DNA of 64,000 nucleotides from Acidimicrobiia bacterium (GTDB taxonomy: Bacteria > Actinomycetota > Acidimicrobiia > IMCC26256 > JAGNEX01), in contig JACJWE010000001.1 of the NCBI GenBank assembly GCA_020637365.1, positions 650,001 through 714,000 of the forward strand. Reading direction: 5' to 3'. The position numbers were made by a program, and so were the translations under genes. The notes below the pieces were generated by a model, which did no database searches, was not told where the DNA came from, and saw only the letters and a list, made by a program, of their open reading frames with translations. This document shows, in pieces, positions 22,708 to 32,212 of this stretch (the first letter of the stretch is position 1; each line of letters starts with the position of its first letter).

Positions 22708-23586
22708 CTAGGCCGCACGGCTTCGATGTCGCAAGCGCGTGGTCTGGTCGGACACGATGACCTGTTGAGCGGTTGTCCCCGAGAGTTTGGAGCCTCTCAA
22801 CCGAAGGGTGAGCACGTCGCGTAAACGCGGACGCGGGGATTGACGAGATCCCGCCGGTAGCGCCGGATCACCAGGGGGAACGATGAAGCTGACGGCGAAA
22901 CCGAGATCCTCGGCGAGGTAGGCCAATTCGACGTCGACGGTGTGTCCCGAAAGTCGCGACGCTCCGATGATCGTTTCGGCCGCGGTCCGTGTGAAGAGTG
23001 CCAAGGTGAGATCGAGCCGTTGTCCGTCGAGGCCCACCAACCATCGGACCATGCGAGACGAGAAGCCTCGTTCCGGCCGGGTATAGATGACGTCGGTCTC
23101 GACGCCCGTCGACCACGCGGCCAGGATGGTCCCGAGCTGTTCAGCAGTTGGCAAGTGGTGTGCGTCGACGAACAGCACAAGGTCCGCTGTGGTATGCCGA
23201 ACGGCGGCCCTCATACGCTCCGCAGGGATCAATGTTGGCTCGTGTGAGTCAGATCCGTCAGCCACATGGACGATCCTGCCGATGTCACGGGTTGGTGCGG
23301 CATGACCATGGGGTGCCCAAAGTGCGGGGGGCGCAGCGACCTCGATCGTTCCGATCATGTCGCGGGCCGTTCGGGCACATTCGGCAATTCCGAGCCGCGC
23401 CTGTTCTGCTATCGAGCCTCCTGCGTTGACCGGGCTCGTCCCACTCGATGTATTCGAGGCTGCATCTGGGCCATACACGTCGTGGAATACGACGGCTATA
23501 TCGGGGCTCTGGGCGTCTCGCCCCCTCCTCGACGGGGCGAGACGCAGGTGGCGTTGGGGGTTTGGCTCGTCGTGGTGCAGGTCCAT
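22708..23586 (-). CDS. Putative GT-A fold glycosyltransferase-like protein
   Basis: The 292-residue protein has a central region (TTADLVLFVDAHHLPTAEQL) resembling the nucleotide-sugar DxD region of family 2 transferases. Only one Asp is clear, however, and the N-terminal strand is not obvious. There are no transmembrane helices. It is a weak fold-level suggestion and could equally be a non-catalytic relative. The start is uncertain within the first 30 residues. It is convergent with the hydrolase gene. Confidence 0.45.
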   Translation of the reverse strand: MDLHHDEPNPQRHLRLAPSRRGRDAQSPDIAVVFHDVYGPDAASNTSSGTSPVNAGGSIAEQARLGIAECARTARDMIGTIEVAAPPALWAPHGHAAPTRDIGRIVHVADGSDSHEPTLIPAERMRAAVRHTTADLVLFVDAHHLPTAEQLGTILAAWSTGVETDVIYTRPERGFSSRMVRWLVGLDGQRLDLTLALFTRTAAETIIGASRLSGHTVDVELAYLAEDLGFAVSFIVPPGDPALPAGSRQSPRPRLRDVLTLRLRGSKLSGTTAQQVIVSDQTTRLRHRSRAA

Positions 23587-23754
23587 CGCATGACTCCAGG
23601 TACCTCGGGCGGCTATACCTGGAATATCGACGGATCCGGCGTCAGGCTGGAGGCGAGAACGACGTTGTGGGAACCCTTAGGGCTGCATTACCTCCAGTGT
23701 GAGGTTCTGTTGAGTCGATCTTGCACCACACCTGAATGAGGGTGGTTTGTGGCA

Positions 23755-25341
23755 CTAACCGCCTGGCGTCTTTGGGTGTCCGTCGGTCGTGGGTTCGATC
23801 GTGCCTTCGAGGTCGGTTTGGGTGACTTCGGGCAGGACGAAGGTGCCGTTGGTGAGGTCTTCGATGGTGTTTTCGGCCGGCGGTTCGGTAGCGACTTCTT
23901 CTTCGGGGTGATCGCGGGCGATGGGGTGCTCATCGGGTGGGATGACTTCCATCACCGATCCGAAATGGCTCAGGACCCACGGTTCTCCGTCCGGTCCCTT
24001 GACGATTCCGGTCGGTGCCTGAAGGTCGGTGCCGTATCTCCACAGCGCGATCGGAGCCACCTGGACTTCGCCTTCATCGTCCACCCACAGTGCGCGGAGT
24101 CGATTTCCGCAGAAGTCACTAAAGAGGTACTTGTCTTTGAGCTCGGGGAAGTCGTTACCTTCATAGACATATCCGCCTATGACGGCGCAGTTCTGCTCGT
24201 CCTGAGGCGACGGGTCAGCCGCGATTTCTTTGTGGAGTTCCTCATCGACATTGCCATCTTCGTCGATCCACTTCACTTGACCGTCTTCGCCGACGAACTT
24301 GGGATCATGTGCGTAAACCAACAGGGGGACCTGGGGAGTCTTGATGGGATATGGATCGGACCGACCGGAGAGTTGGTATCCCTGGAGGAGGTCCCACCCC
24401 AAATGTGCACCCGCGATCTGACCTTTGGGAAGGAAGTTGATTTCCTCCCAAACGTCGGTACCGACGTCTGAGATCCACATGTCGCCCTTGTCGTCGAACG
24501 AGAACGACCATGGGTTGCGGACCCCCGCAATGTAGATCTCTGGTCGCACGGTCGGGTCGTTGACAAAGGGATTGTCGTCGGGGATCGTGTATGGAAGATC
24601 GCCCGAGGGGGTCGGGTCGATGCGGAGGATCTTGCCCAACAGGATGTTCAAACCAAGGTAAGGAATCTCGCCCTCGGAACCGCCGTCACCGACACCGATA
24701 TAGAGGTAGCCATCGGGACCAAACTCCAGCTGGCCACCGTTGTGGATGGGGGTTTCTTCCGTCGGAGGCTGGGGCAGGGTCAAGATGACTCGTCCGGTAT
24801 CGGCGCGCAGCCAATCTCCGTTCAGGTCGAACTCGAATTCGACGATTCGTGTGGTGCTCGTTGGATCGGTCCAGGAGAGGTAGACCTTGTCGCCCGCCGG
24901 ATTGAACTCGGCATCAAAAAAGCCCTGTTCGAAGTGGTTGAGCGCCAGTTTTCCGCGCAGGTCGAACAAGAGCTGATACGTGCCGTCTGGCGCAACCCGG
25001 TACCACGCTCCTCCAACCGGGCCGTCTTTGGTCATGATGCCCTGGTCGACGATGTACATCGCGCCCGGGTCATCGGGATGAAAGGTGAGGCTTGCAGGCG
25101 TCATGAGCACCGCGTCGCGGCGCAGCGCCACCTCGGTCAGGGGATCCTCATCGTTGAACACCACGGGCAGCCGACATTGGCTCTTGTCCTGGGGTCGTAG
25201 ACCCCACTGGTCGACCTCTTCGGTCGGACATTCCGGAGGCCCATCGCCTGTAGCCCCGTCACCATCTGAACTGCACGCCGACAACGCTGCACCGGTAAGA
25301 AGCACCGCTAAGGCCACGACAAGAACGCGGGTTGTTCGCAT
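23755..25341 (-). CDS. PQQ-type sugar (glucose/sorbosone) dehydrogenase lipoprotein
   Basis: A 528-residue exported lipoprotein. The signal peptide ends in lipobox LSAC (Cys about residue 22). The mature part is a six-blade propeller of the GSDH family, with HNGGQLEFGPDGYLYIGVGD and GVRNPWSFSFDDKGDMWI as typical PQQ/calcium site segments, then YLFSDFCGNRLRAL. The last 70 residues are Glu/Pro/Thr-rich and probably extended. It should oxidise sugars or aldehydes outside the membrane. Substrate and PQQ binding are inferred from family. It lies downstream of gcvP on the same strand. Confidence 0.82.
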   Translation of the reverse strand: MRTTRVLVVALAVLLTGAALSACSSDGDGATGDGPPECPTEEVDQWGLRPQDKSQCRLPVVFNDEDPLTEVALRRDAVLMTPASLTFHPDDPGAMYIVDQGIMTKDGPVGGAWYRVAPDGTYQLLFDLRGKLALNHFEQGFFDAEFNPAGDKVYLSWTDPTSTTRIVEFEFDLNGDWLRADTGRVILTLPQPPTEETPIHNGGQLEFGPDGYLYIGVGDGGSEGEIPYLGLNILLGKILRIDPTPSGDLPYTIPDDNPFVNDPTVRPEIYIAGVRNPWSFSFDDKGDMWISDVGTDVWEEINFLPKGQIAGAHLGWDLLQGYQLSGRSDPYPIKTPQVPLLVYAHDPKFVGEDGQVKWIDEDGNVDEELHKEIAADPSPQDEQNCAVIGGYVYEGNDFPELKDKYLFSDFCGNRLRALWVDDEGEVQVAPIALWRYGTDLQAPTGIVKGPDGEPWVLSHFGSVMEVIPPDEHPIARDHPEEEVATEPPAENTIEDLTNGTFVLPEVTQTDLEGTIEPTTDGHPKTPGG

Positions 25342-25519
25342 TCAACACTCCTCAGAAGGTCAGCGGAGCGTGAGTGGACGCCGGGCGGCGAGTGCATGTG
25401 TCGATGCTCGCTCCGCGGTAGTAGGTGACGTCAAAGGACAGCTGGGCGTCACGGGTCGGGTTGATGGCCCAGCCAACCGACGCTGTGATCGCGGGCCACC
25501 TCTGCTTTGATCGCGGTGC

Positions 25520-28422
25520 TCATAGGTGAGAACCCGCAAACGCCGACGGCGGCGGGCAACTGCAGGCGACGTTGCGGTCGCCGTAAGCGCTGTTGATCCT
25601 GCCGACAGGGGCCAATACTTGTCCCGCATCTGACCGAGACCGGCCGGAAAAGCGGCTGATTCACGGGAATAGGGCCGGACCCACACTTCGGCGAGAGCAT
25701 CGACGGCGGTATGTGGTGCCTGTCGGAGGGGTGACTCATCGGCCGACATCGTTCCGGTCCGAATCGCTTCGATTTCGTCGGCGATGCCGAGCATCGCGTC
25801 GCAGAAGCGGTCGATCTCAGCAAGGGATTCGGATTCGGTCGGTTCGATCATGAGTGTGCCAGCGACTGGAAATGCCACGGTCGGGGCATGAAAGCCGTAG
25901 TCGATGAGGCGCTTGGCTACATCTTCGACAGTGATGCCGAGCTGAGCCTGGACATCGCGGAGATCGATGATGCACTCGTGGGCCACCCAACCCCCCTCGC
26001 CGGTGTAGAGGATGGGGAAACGTTCCCGCAGGCGGGACGCTATGTAGTTGGCGTGCAGGATCGCTCGCCCTGTTGCCTCTTTGAGACCAGCGGCACCCAT
26101 CATCTGGATATACATCCAGGGGATGGCCAAGATGCCAGCGGATCCCCAAGGCGCTGCGGCGATGGCGCCGACGCCGGTCTGCGGCCCCGCGGCGCTTACC
26201 AGGGGATGATTAGGAAGGTACGGCGCTAAATGTGCTTTGACGCCGATCGGCCCAATGCCCGGGCCACCACCACCGTGGGGGATGCAGAAGGTCTTGTGCA
26301 GGTTCAAATGCGAAACGTCGGACCCGAAGTCGCCGGGGCGTGCATAGCCAACCAACGCGTTGAGATTGGCCCCGTCGGTGTAGACCTGGCCGCCATAGCG
26401 GTGGACGACGTCGCAAATGTGTTGGATACCGGATTCGAACACGCCGTGGGTTGAGGGGTACGTGATCATGAGAGCGGCGAGACGGTCGGCGTGTTCGGCG
26501 GCGAGCTGTTCGAGATGGGCGAGATCGACGTTGCCGCCGTCATCGCATGCGACGACCTCCACCGACATGCCCGCCATCACCGCAGACGCTGCGTTTGTCC
26601 CATGTGCCGACGATGGGATCAGGCACATGTTGCGATGCTCATCGCCCCGAGCCCGGTGGTAGGCCCGGATTGCGAGCAGTCCGGCGAGCTCACCTTGAGA
26701 TCCCGCGTTCGGTTGCAAACTCACGGCGTCGTAGCCCGTGATCTCTGCCAGCCAGTCCGCCAGATCGGTGATGAGTTCGCCGTATCCGTTCGCTTGACCC
26801 TCCGGCACGAACGGATGGATGTCCGCCAGCGATGGCCACGAGATCGGCTCCATCTCGGCTGCGGCGTTGAGCTTCATCGTGCACGAACCGAGCGGAATCA
26901 TCGTGCGGTCCAGAGCAAGGTCCCGATTCGCACGACTGCGCAGGTAGCGCATCATGTCGGTCTCCGAGCGGTTCTGGTGAAACAGTTCGTGGGTCAAGAT
27001 GGAGTCGGTCCGCCACCAGGCAGATGGGATACCAAACCCCGTGTCCGCGCCGGATCTAGCGGGATCAGGCCGTGGCGATCCTGACCCGCCGAGGGTGCTG
27101 GCAAAGACGCCGACAAGCACATCGACCTCTGCTTGATCGGTGAGTTCGTCAAGGCTCAGACCGACGAGATCGTCGTCGATGTGACGCAGGTTGAACCCTG
27201 CGGCGACCGCTTGTGCATGCACCGCGCCTGACCGGCCCCCCGTCGACACGACCACGGTGTCAAAGAATCGACGGTGCACGATCGGGCACCCGATGGCGTC
27301 CAGCCGCTCAGCGAGTTGTACTGCGAGGCTGTGGACTCGGCCGGCGATGCGTCGCAACCCTTCAGCGCCGTGGTACATGGCATAGAACGCGGATGTGTTG
27401 GCGAGCAGCACCTGTGCTGTGCAGATGTTTGACGTTGCCCGCTCTCGGCGAATGTGCTGTTCTCGGGTCTGGAGGGTCAGACGGTAGGCCGGGGCCTCAG
27501 CGCTGTCGATCGACACGCCGACGAGGCGACCGGGAAGCGAACGCTGGAGCTCTGGCCGACAGGCGATGAACCCAGCATGCGGGCCCCCGAAACCGAGCGG
27601 AACGCCAAAGCGCTGGGTGCAGCCAACGGCCACGTCTGCGCCGAGCGAGCCCGGTGAGCGCAACAGGACCGAGGCCAGCGGGTCGGCGGTGACCACGCAC
27701 ATCGCGCCAGCCGCCCGCGCTGATTCGATCAACGGCTCGATGTCTTGAATGAGACCGTCCGCCGTGGCCGAGGCGAGAACAGCGGTGCTGTAGCCAGCGA
27801 AGTCTGTCGTGGATGGATCGCCGACCTCGACGGTGACGTCGATCGGTTCAGCGCGGGTGGTGACGACGTCGATCGTTTGGGGCAACAGGCCTTGGTCGAG
27901 GAAGATCGTCCGCTTCGAGTTTCGTTGCGAACGGAGGCACAAGGTGATGGCCTCGGCGACGGCGGTTGCTTCGTCGAGCAACGATGCGTTCGCGACTTGG
28001 AGTCCGGTGAGGTCCGCGATCATCGTTTGGAACGCGAGTAACGCTTCGAGGCGCCCCTGTGAAATCTCTGGTTGGTAGGGCGTGTAGGCGGTGTACCAAC
28101 CGGGAGATTCGAGGACGTTTCGGCGGATGACCGCCGGTGTGATGGTCCCGTAGTAGCCCAGACCGATCAGCGAGCGCGTCGCGACATTCTTGGCCACCAA
28201 CTTTTTGAGCCTGGTCTGGGCGGCGGTTTCACTCAGCGGATCGGGGAGCGACAACTCCCGGTCGAGGCGAATACCTGTGGGGATGGCAGCGTCGAGCAGT
28301 TCCGAAACCGAGGCAAGTCCCAGTTCTTTCAGCATCACCGCCACATCGGCATCGTTTGATCCGATGTGTCGCCCCACGAAAGGTGCAGCGGTATCGGCAG
28401 GATCGATCGCCTGCGGGCACAT
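25520..28422 (-). CDS. gcvP: Glycine dehydrogenase, P protein (frameshift near C-terminus)
   Basis: The PLP enzyme decarboxylates glycine and passes aminomethyl to lipoyl-GcvH. It starts with [10 protein letters not shown], and [19 protein letters not shown] carries the PLP lysine. It is the fused long form. The frame changes at the G run 25608-25611 (plus strand). Restoring one base gives [19 protein letters not shown] and a stop at 25520, for 967 residues. Without the repair a spurious tail runs to 25360. It is transcribed away from pgsA, with a 34-bp tandem repeat in the shared upstream region. No glycine riboswitch core was seen upstream. Confidence 0.95.
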
Positions 28423-28546
28423 CGCTCGTTCCTTCCTGAACCTGCTCTGCGACCAGGACGTTCCGCCATATCGGCGGTGGTCCAGAACCGGGCTCCCCGA
28501 ATTGGGCAGCGTATCTCGGTGCTCGCCGAGACCACCTGTCGGGCGC

Positions 28547-28614
28547 GATCACCCCGTCGATCTGAGACACGAGGAGACAAGATCACCCCGTCGATCTGTG
28601 ACACGACGAGACAC
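28547..28614. repeat. Two tandem 34-bp direct repeats between gcvP and pgsA
   Basis: Copy 1 (28547-28580) and copy 2 (28581-28614) are directly adjacent and differ at 3 of 34 positions. Each begins gatcaccccgtcgatctg. They lie about 125 bp upstream of gcvP and 140 bp upstream of pgsA, inside the 332-bp divergent intergenic region 28423-28754. The rest of that region holds no coding signal that I can see. The repeat could be an operator, or a remnant of a mobile sequence. No riboswitch consensus fits. Confidence 0.85.
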
Positions 28615-28754
28615 GGCGCGCACCCGATGGGCTGGAACATTGAGCGAATCTCCAGCATCGGATCGAGAGACTGCACATCGGGCCATCCCAACTCTCGATA
28701 TCGCCCTATTGCCGCCGTGCCCGATCATGTGGCGGGCACCGTAGAATCCCAGAC

Positions 28755-29369
28755 ATGGCTGGGCCGTCCTCAACATCGGAATCAGCGACTTCACCGCCGG
28801 GGTCGTCGTGGTTCAACATTCCCAACACCATCACGGTGGTGCGGCTCGCCGGGCTGCCCGTTTTTTTGTGGCTTCTCTTCGATCGACACGAGCGGGGGAC
28901 CGCTGCGCTCGTTCTGACCGCCATTGGAGCGACCGACTGGCTGGACGGTTACGCCGCACGGCACCTAGATCAGGTCACGAACCTCGGCAAGGTGCTCGAC
29001 CCGGTCGCGGACCGGCTGGTGTTCTTGGTCGGAGGAACAGCGGTCCTCATCGACGGTTCGATGCCGGTCGTGTTTGCGGTGTTGTTGCTCGCACGCGAGG
29101 CGGTCGTGTCGATCGCGACGGTCGCCGTAGCGATCGCTGGTGGCCGCCGGATCGACGTGCTGTGGGTGGGCAAGGCGGGGACCTTCTTGTTGATGGGAGC
29201 GGTACCGAGCTTTTTGGCATCGCATTCAACGTGGGCGAGCGCAGATGCCTTTGGGGTGCTGGGCTGGGTGCTCGGTTCGGTCGGGCTCGTCCTGAGCTAT
29301 TACGCAGCAGCCCGATATGTGCCCGCCGCCGTCGAAGCATTGCGGGAAGGACGGGCGGCGCGCACATGA
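28755..29369 (+). CDS. pgsA: CDP-alcohol phosphatidyltransferase (PgsA-like)
   Basis: An integral membrane enzyme of phospholipid headgroup exchange. DWLDGYAARHLDQVTNLGKV followed by LDPVADRL is the full CDP-alcohol motif (DGxxARx8GxxxDxxxD). It has 204 residues and about five helices. The mycobacterial counterpart in this position is PgsA2. The exact alcohol is not determined by the motif. It is translationally coupled (ATGA) to the DUF881 gene and heads the envelope/division run. Confidence 0.88.
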   Translation: MAGPSSTSESATSPPGSSWFNIPNTITVVRLAGLPVFLWLLFDRHERGTAALVLTAIGATDWLDGYAARHLDQVTNLGKVLDPVADRLVFLVGGTAVLIDGSMPVVFAVLLLAREAVVSIATVAVAIAGGRRIDVLWVGKAGTFLLMGAVPSFLASHSTWASADAFGVLGWVLGSVGLVLSYYAAARYVPAAVEALREGRAART

Positions 29370-30097
29370 CCGATGTGCCCCTCACCGCAGGGTTCCTGAG
29401 AATGCTTGGTCTGATGCTGATCTCGGCGCTGCTCGGCGCGACCGCGGTCGGCGTCTGGCGAGGCGTCCACACCGAGCAGGTGGAACGCGAACCGGGTCGA
29501 TCTCGACTCGTCGATCTGGTCGTACAGCGAACAGCCGTGATCGATCAGATGCGCGAGGAGATCCTGTCACTCCAAGACAACATCGACCGCTCCTTTCGAG
29601 ATGTTGATCAAGGCGTCGCAGATGATCTTGCCGAAGCGCGGCGCCGCAGTGGGCTGGCCGAGATTTCGGGGCCAGCGGTATTGATTACGTTGCACGACGC
29701 CGCTCGGGCCGATGGCCAATCCGCAGCGCCGTGCAGGCTTCGGATCTGCGATCGCGACCTGCAGCGCGTGGTCAACGTCGCTTGGTCGGCGGGGGCGACA
29801 GCGATCTCGGTCAACGCGGAACGTCTCACCGCGACCTCAGCCATCCGACAGGCGGGAAGCACGATTACGGTCAACTACCGTCCGCTCACCCCACCCTATG
29901 AGGTGGTGGCGCTCGGCGCTCGTGGCGATACGGTCGCCGAGTCCAACGATCTGGGCGTGCTCAAGACCTGGGCCGATCGCACCGGGATCGGCGTCAGTGT
30001 CGAGACTGTCGATGCCGCGTCGGTGCCAGCCTACGGCGGATCGGTGGACCTCAAGTTTGCCGAACCCGCAGCTCAACAAGATACGAGGCACCCGTGA
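29366..30097 (+). CDS. DUF881 membrane protein (first copy)
   Basis: A 243-residue protein with one N-terminal transmembrane helix (about residues 10-32), a coiled-coil stretch (about 45-95, IDQMREEILSLQDNI) and a DUF881 globular domain outside (VVNVAWSAGATAISVNAERL). DUF881 proteins flank the small basic protein in nearly all actinobacteria and resemble spore/division coiled-coil proteins. Molecular function is unknown. ATG 29366 overlaps the pgsA stop. The longer in-frame ORF upstream lies inside pgsA. Confidence 0.88.
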   Translation: MTDVPLTAGFLRMLGLMLISALLGATAVGVWRGVHTEQVEREPGRSRLVDLVVQRTAVIDQMREEILSLQDNIDRSFRDVDQGVADDLAEARRRSGLAEISGPAVLITLHDAARADGQSAAPCRLRICDRDLQRVVNVAWSAGATAISVNAERLTATSAIRQAGSTITVNYRPLTPPYEVVALGARGDTVAESNDLGVLKTWADRTGIGVSVETVDAASVPAYGGSVDLKFAEPAAQQDTRHP

Positions 30098-30420
30098 TCT
30101 ACGTACTCGTCGGTCTCATCGTGGGCGGCGCCGTTGCGCTCATGGTGGGCGCGGACATTCCCCCCGATCAGAGTCGCTATTTGGCGATCATCGTCCTCGC
30201 CGGTGTCGACGCTGCAGCAGGTGGCACGCGTGCCGCGTTGGAACACACCTTCTCGGACCGCATTTTCGTCGTCTCGCTGATGACCAATGCCCTGCTGGGA
30301 GCGGCGCTCGTCTGGCTTGGTGACCAACTCGATCTCGACCTCACGACAGCGGTGGCTGTCGTCTTTGGTATTCGCATCTTTCAGAACGTCGCGGCCCTTC
30401 GTCGCCGGTATCTTTCGTGA
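30094..30420 (+). CDS. sbp: Small basic membrane protein (DUF1290)
   Basis: A 108-residue protein with three hydrophobic helices. AIIVLAGVDAAAGGTRAALE, then a second conserved block (FGIRIFQNVAALRRRYL), define the family. It always sits between two DUF881 genes, as here. Its role is unknown but tied by context to envelope or division. Start GTG 30094 overlaps the DUF881 stop. Confidence 0.92.
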   Translation: MIYVLVGLIVGGAVALMVGADIPPDQSRYLAIIVLAGVDAAAGGTRAALEHTFSDRIFVVSLMTNALLGAALVWLGDQLDLDLTTAVAVVFGIRIFQNVAALRRRYLS

Positions 30421-30487
30421 GTCTGAAGGTGCATCGATCGTTGGTCGAGAACCCTTGTCAACGTTCCGATGAGTCCGCGAGGCCGCG

Positions 30488-31126
30488 ATGATCTGGCGCC
30501 TTGCTCTCGTCGCTGTGGTCGCAATCGTCGGATACGTCTTTGTGAGCGAGGCGACCGGCGAACTCGGTGTGCGGGACAAACTCGAAACCGAGTCCACCGA
30601 AGACCTCACCCGCATCCTGTCGCGTCTTGAGACACAACGGGCAGACCTGGAAGCGCAACGAGAACGCCTGCGTTCCGAAGTCGATGAGTTAGACGGCAGC
30701 GCCCGAGATGCTGCGGTCGCCCAAGAAGGGGCGCTGCGCGAGATCGAGACGTTACGCATGCTTTCGGGTGAACTAGGCGCCCACGGGCCGGGGGTCACGG
30801 TGACGATCGCTGGCGCGGAACCGGTCGGATTCGAACGGTTGCTCGACCTCGTCCAAGAGGCCCGTGATGCCGGAGCGGAAGCGATCGCGCTCAACGACGT
30901 GCGGGTCGTCGCGTCGACCTGGTTTGGGCAGAGCGGGGGCCAGCCAACCCTCGATGGTGAACCTGTCGAGGTGCCGATCATGCTCGTCGCTATCGGCGAT
31001 CCTCAGACGCTAGCCGGCGGGCTTGGGATCCCCGGCGGCGCTCTCGAGCGAATCCAGGCCGATGGATACAGCGCGACCATCGCCGAACATGCTGACGTGG
31101 AAGTGCCACAAGCGGTTGACCGTTAA
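30488..31126 (+). CDS. DUF881 membrane protein (second copy)
   Basis: A 212-residue protein. One N-terminal helix (RLALVAVVAIVGYVFV) is followed by a coiled coil (about 35-85) and a DUF881 domain ending with LGIPGGALERIQADGYSATI. It differs clearly from the first copy, so it is not a recent duplicate. The two copies presumably act on the same side of the membrane with the small basic protein between them. Confidence 0.87.
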   Translation: MIWRLALVAVVAIVGYVFVSEATGELGVRDKLETESTEDLTRILSRLETQRADLEAQRERLRSEVDELDGSARDAAVAQEGALREIETLRMLSGELGAHGPGVTVTIAGAEPVGFERLLDLVQEARDAGAEAIALNDVRVVASTWFGQSGGQPTLDGEPVEVPIMLVAIGDPQTLAGGLGIPGGALERIQADGYSATIAEHADVEVPQAVDR

Positions 31127-31146
31127 CGGGGCTGTACCGAGCCCCG
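31127..31146 (+). terminator. Hairpin directly after the second DUF881 gene
   Basis: A 7-bp stem (cggggct/agccccg) with a 6-nt loop begins one base after the stop codon. There is no T run, so it may be a weak terminator or a 3'-end stabiliser that separates the membrane genes from gcvH. Confidence 0.4.
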
Positions 31147-31278
31147 AGCGGCGCGCCTCAAGCTGGGCGTGCAGGACCGATGTCTGGCAATCTGTCGTGG
31201 TTCGCGTGCCCTGTGAAACGCGATCGACCGACATACGGCCGAGAAGTTGCCGCACCCAGACATGAAAGAGCGCATCCG

Positions 31279-31656
31279 ATGAACCTGCCCGACGGTTTGG
31301 CCTACACCGAAGACCACGAATGGATCACCAAGGCTTCCCCTTGCCGGGTCGGTATCACCGACTACGCCCAGGACCAGCTCGGTGACGTTGTGTATGTCGA
31401 GCTACCAGCGATTGGTCAAGAGGTTGATGCGGGCGGCTTCGTCTGTGAGATCGAGTCAACTAAATCGGTCTCAGAAATCTTTGCGCCCGTCGCGGGTGTG
31501 ATCGCTGCGATCAATCTCGCTGTGGTCGACTATCCCGACAAGATCAACAGCGACCCCTATGGGGAAGGCTGGCTATTTGAGATCACGCCGACCAACGCAG
31601 CCGACGTCGACGCTCTCATGAGTGCCGCACAGTACGCGACCCATACCGGATCCTGA
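31279..31656 (+). CDS. gcvH: Glycine cleavage system H protein
   Basis: The lipoyl carrier shuttles aminomethyl between GcvP and GcvT. The 125-residue protein has DHEWI near the start and the lipoylation lysine in EIESTKSVSEI, with PYGEGWLFEI near the end. ATG 31279 is preferred, as an ATG 15 bp upstream is followed by a stop in its frame. It lies between the DUF881 group and the FHA gene, as in mycobacteria. Confidence 0.95.
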   Translation: MNLPDGLAYTEDHEWITKASPCRVGITDYAQDQLGDVVYVELPAIGQEVDAGGFVCEIESTKSVSEIFAPVAGVIAAINLAVVDYPDKINSDPYGEGWLFEITPTNAADVDALMSAAQYATHTGS

Positions 31657-31759
31657 CCCGGTCGACGCTCGTGGGGCACAGCCTCGCCAGCTAGCGGCAC
31701 AGCGGCCATGGTTGTGCTTTGGCGCCCACACAGGGATGCGTGGGTGTATCGTGTCGGCC

Positions 31760-32212
31760 ATGTTCTGCCACCAATGCGGTCAGCAATTGCCCGAAGGTTC
31801 CCGTTTTTGTTCCGCCTGTGGCGTGCAGTTGGATCTCCTTTATGGCGTGGGTACTTCGGTCGATGAACTTCATACGGGACAAGACGTCCCAGCGGTCGAC
31901 GATCTCGAACCGGGTACCGCCGTGGTGGTCGTTGAACGGGGGCCAAATGCTGGCAGTCGCTACCTGGTCGATCAGGACGTCACCCAGATAGGTCGGCACT
32001 CCGAGAGCGACATTCTGCTCGACGACATCACGGTGTCTCGCCACCATGCTCGACTCACACGAACCCGGACCGGCGAATTTGTCGTCCATGACATCGGTTC
32101 GTTGAACGGGACCTATGTCAACCGTCGTCGCGTCGAAGACGCAGTGGTTCGAACAGGCGACGAACTGCAGGTTGGACGATTTAAGTTGGTGCTTTTCATT
32201 GCCGGTGAGTGA
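31760..32212 (+). CDS. garA: FHA protein of the GarA/OdhI type with N-terminal zinc ribbon
   Basis: The 150-residue protein ends in an FHA domain (IGRHSESDILLDDITVSRHH, then GSLNGTYVNRR) that closely matches mycobacterial GarA, including ERGPNAGSRYL ahead of it. GarA proteins bind phospho-Thr of kinases and inhibit 2-oxoglutarate-using enzymes, and they are switched off when a Thr in an N-terminal ETTS-like motif is phosphorylated. Here the N-terminus is a four-Cys zinc ribbon (FCHQCGQQLPEGSRFCSACG) and no such motif is visible. Genomic position is the same as in mycobacteria. Start ATG 31760. It overlaps the next gene by 8 bp. Confidence 0.85.
   Translation: MFCHQCGQQLPEGSRFCSACGVQLDLLYGVGTSVDELHTGQDVPAVDDLEPGTAVVVVERGPNAGSRYLVDQDVTQIGRHSESDILLDDITVSRHHARLTRTRTGEFVVHDIGSLNGTYVNRRRVEDAVVRTGDELQVGRFKLVLFIAGE

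Noticed and set aside
25360..25519. C-terminal extension of GcvP
   Set aside because: It is Arg/Thr/Ser-rich and arises only from the frame change near 25610. The repaired frame stops at 25520.
28423..28754. Glycine riboswitch before gcvP
   Set aside because: I looked for the conserved core on the minus strand and did not find it. The gcvH upstream region also lacks it.
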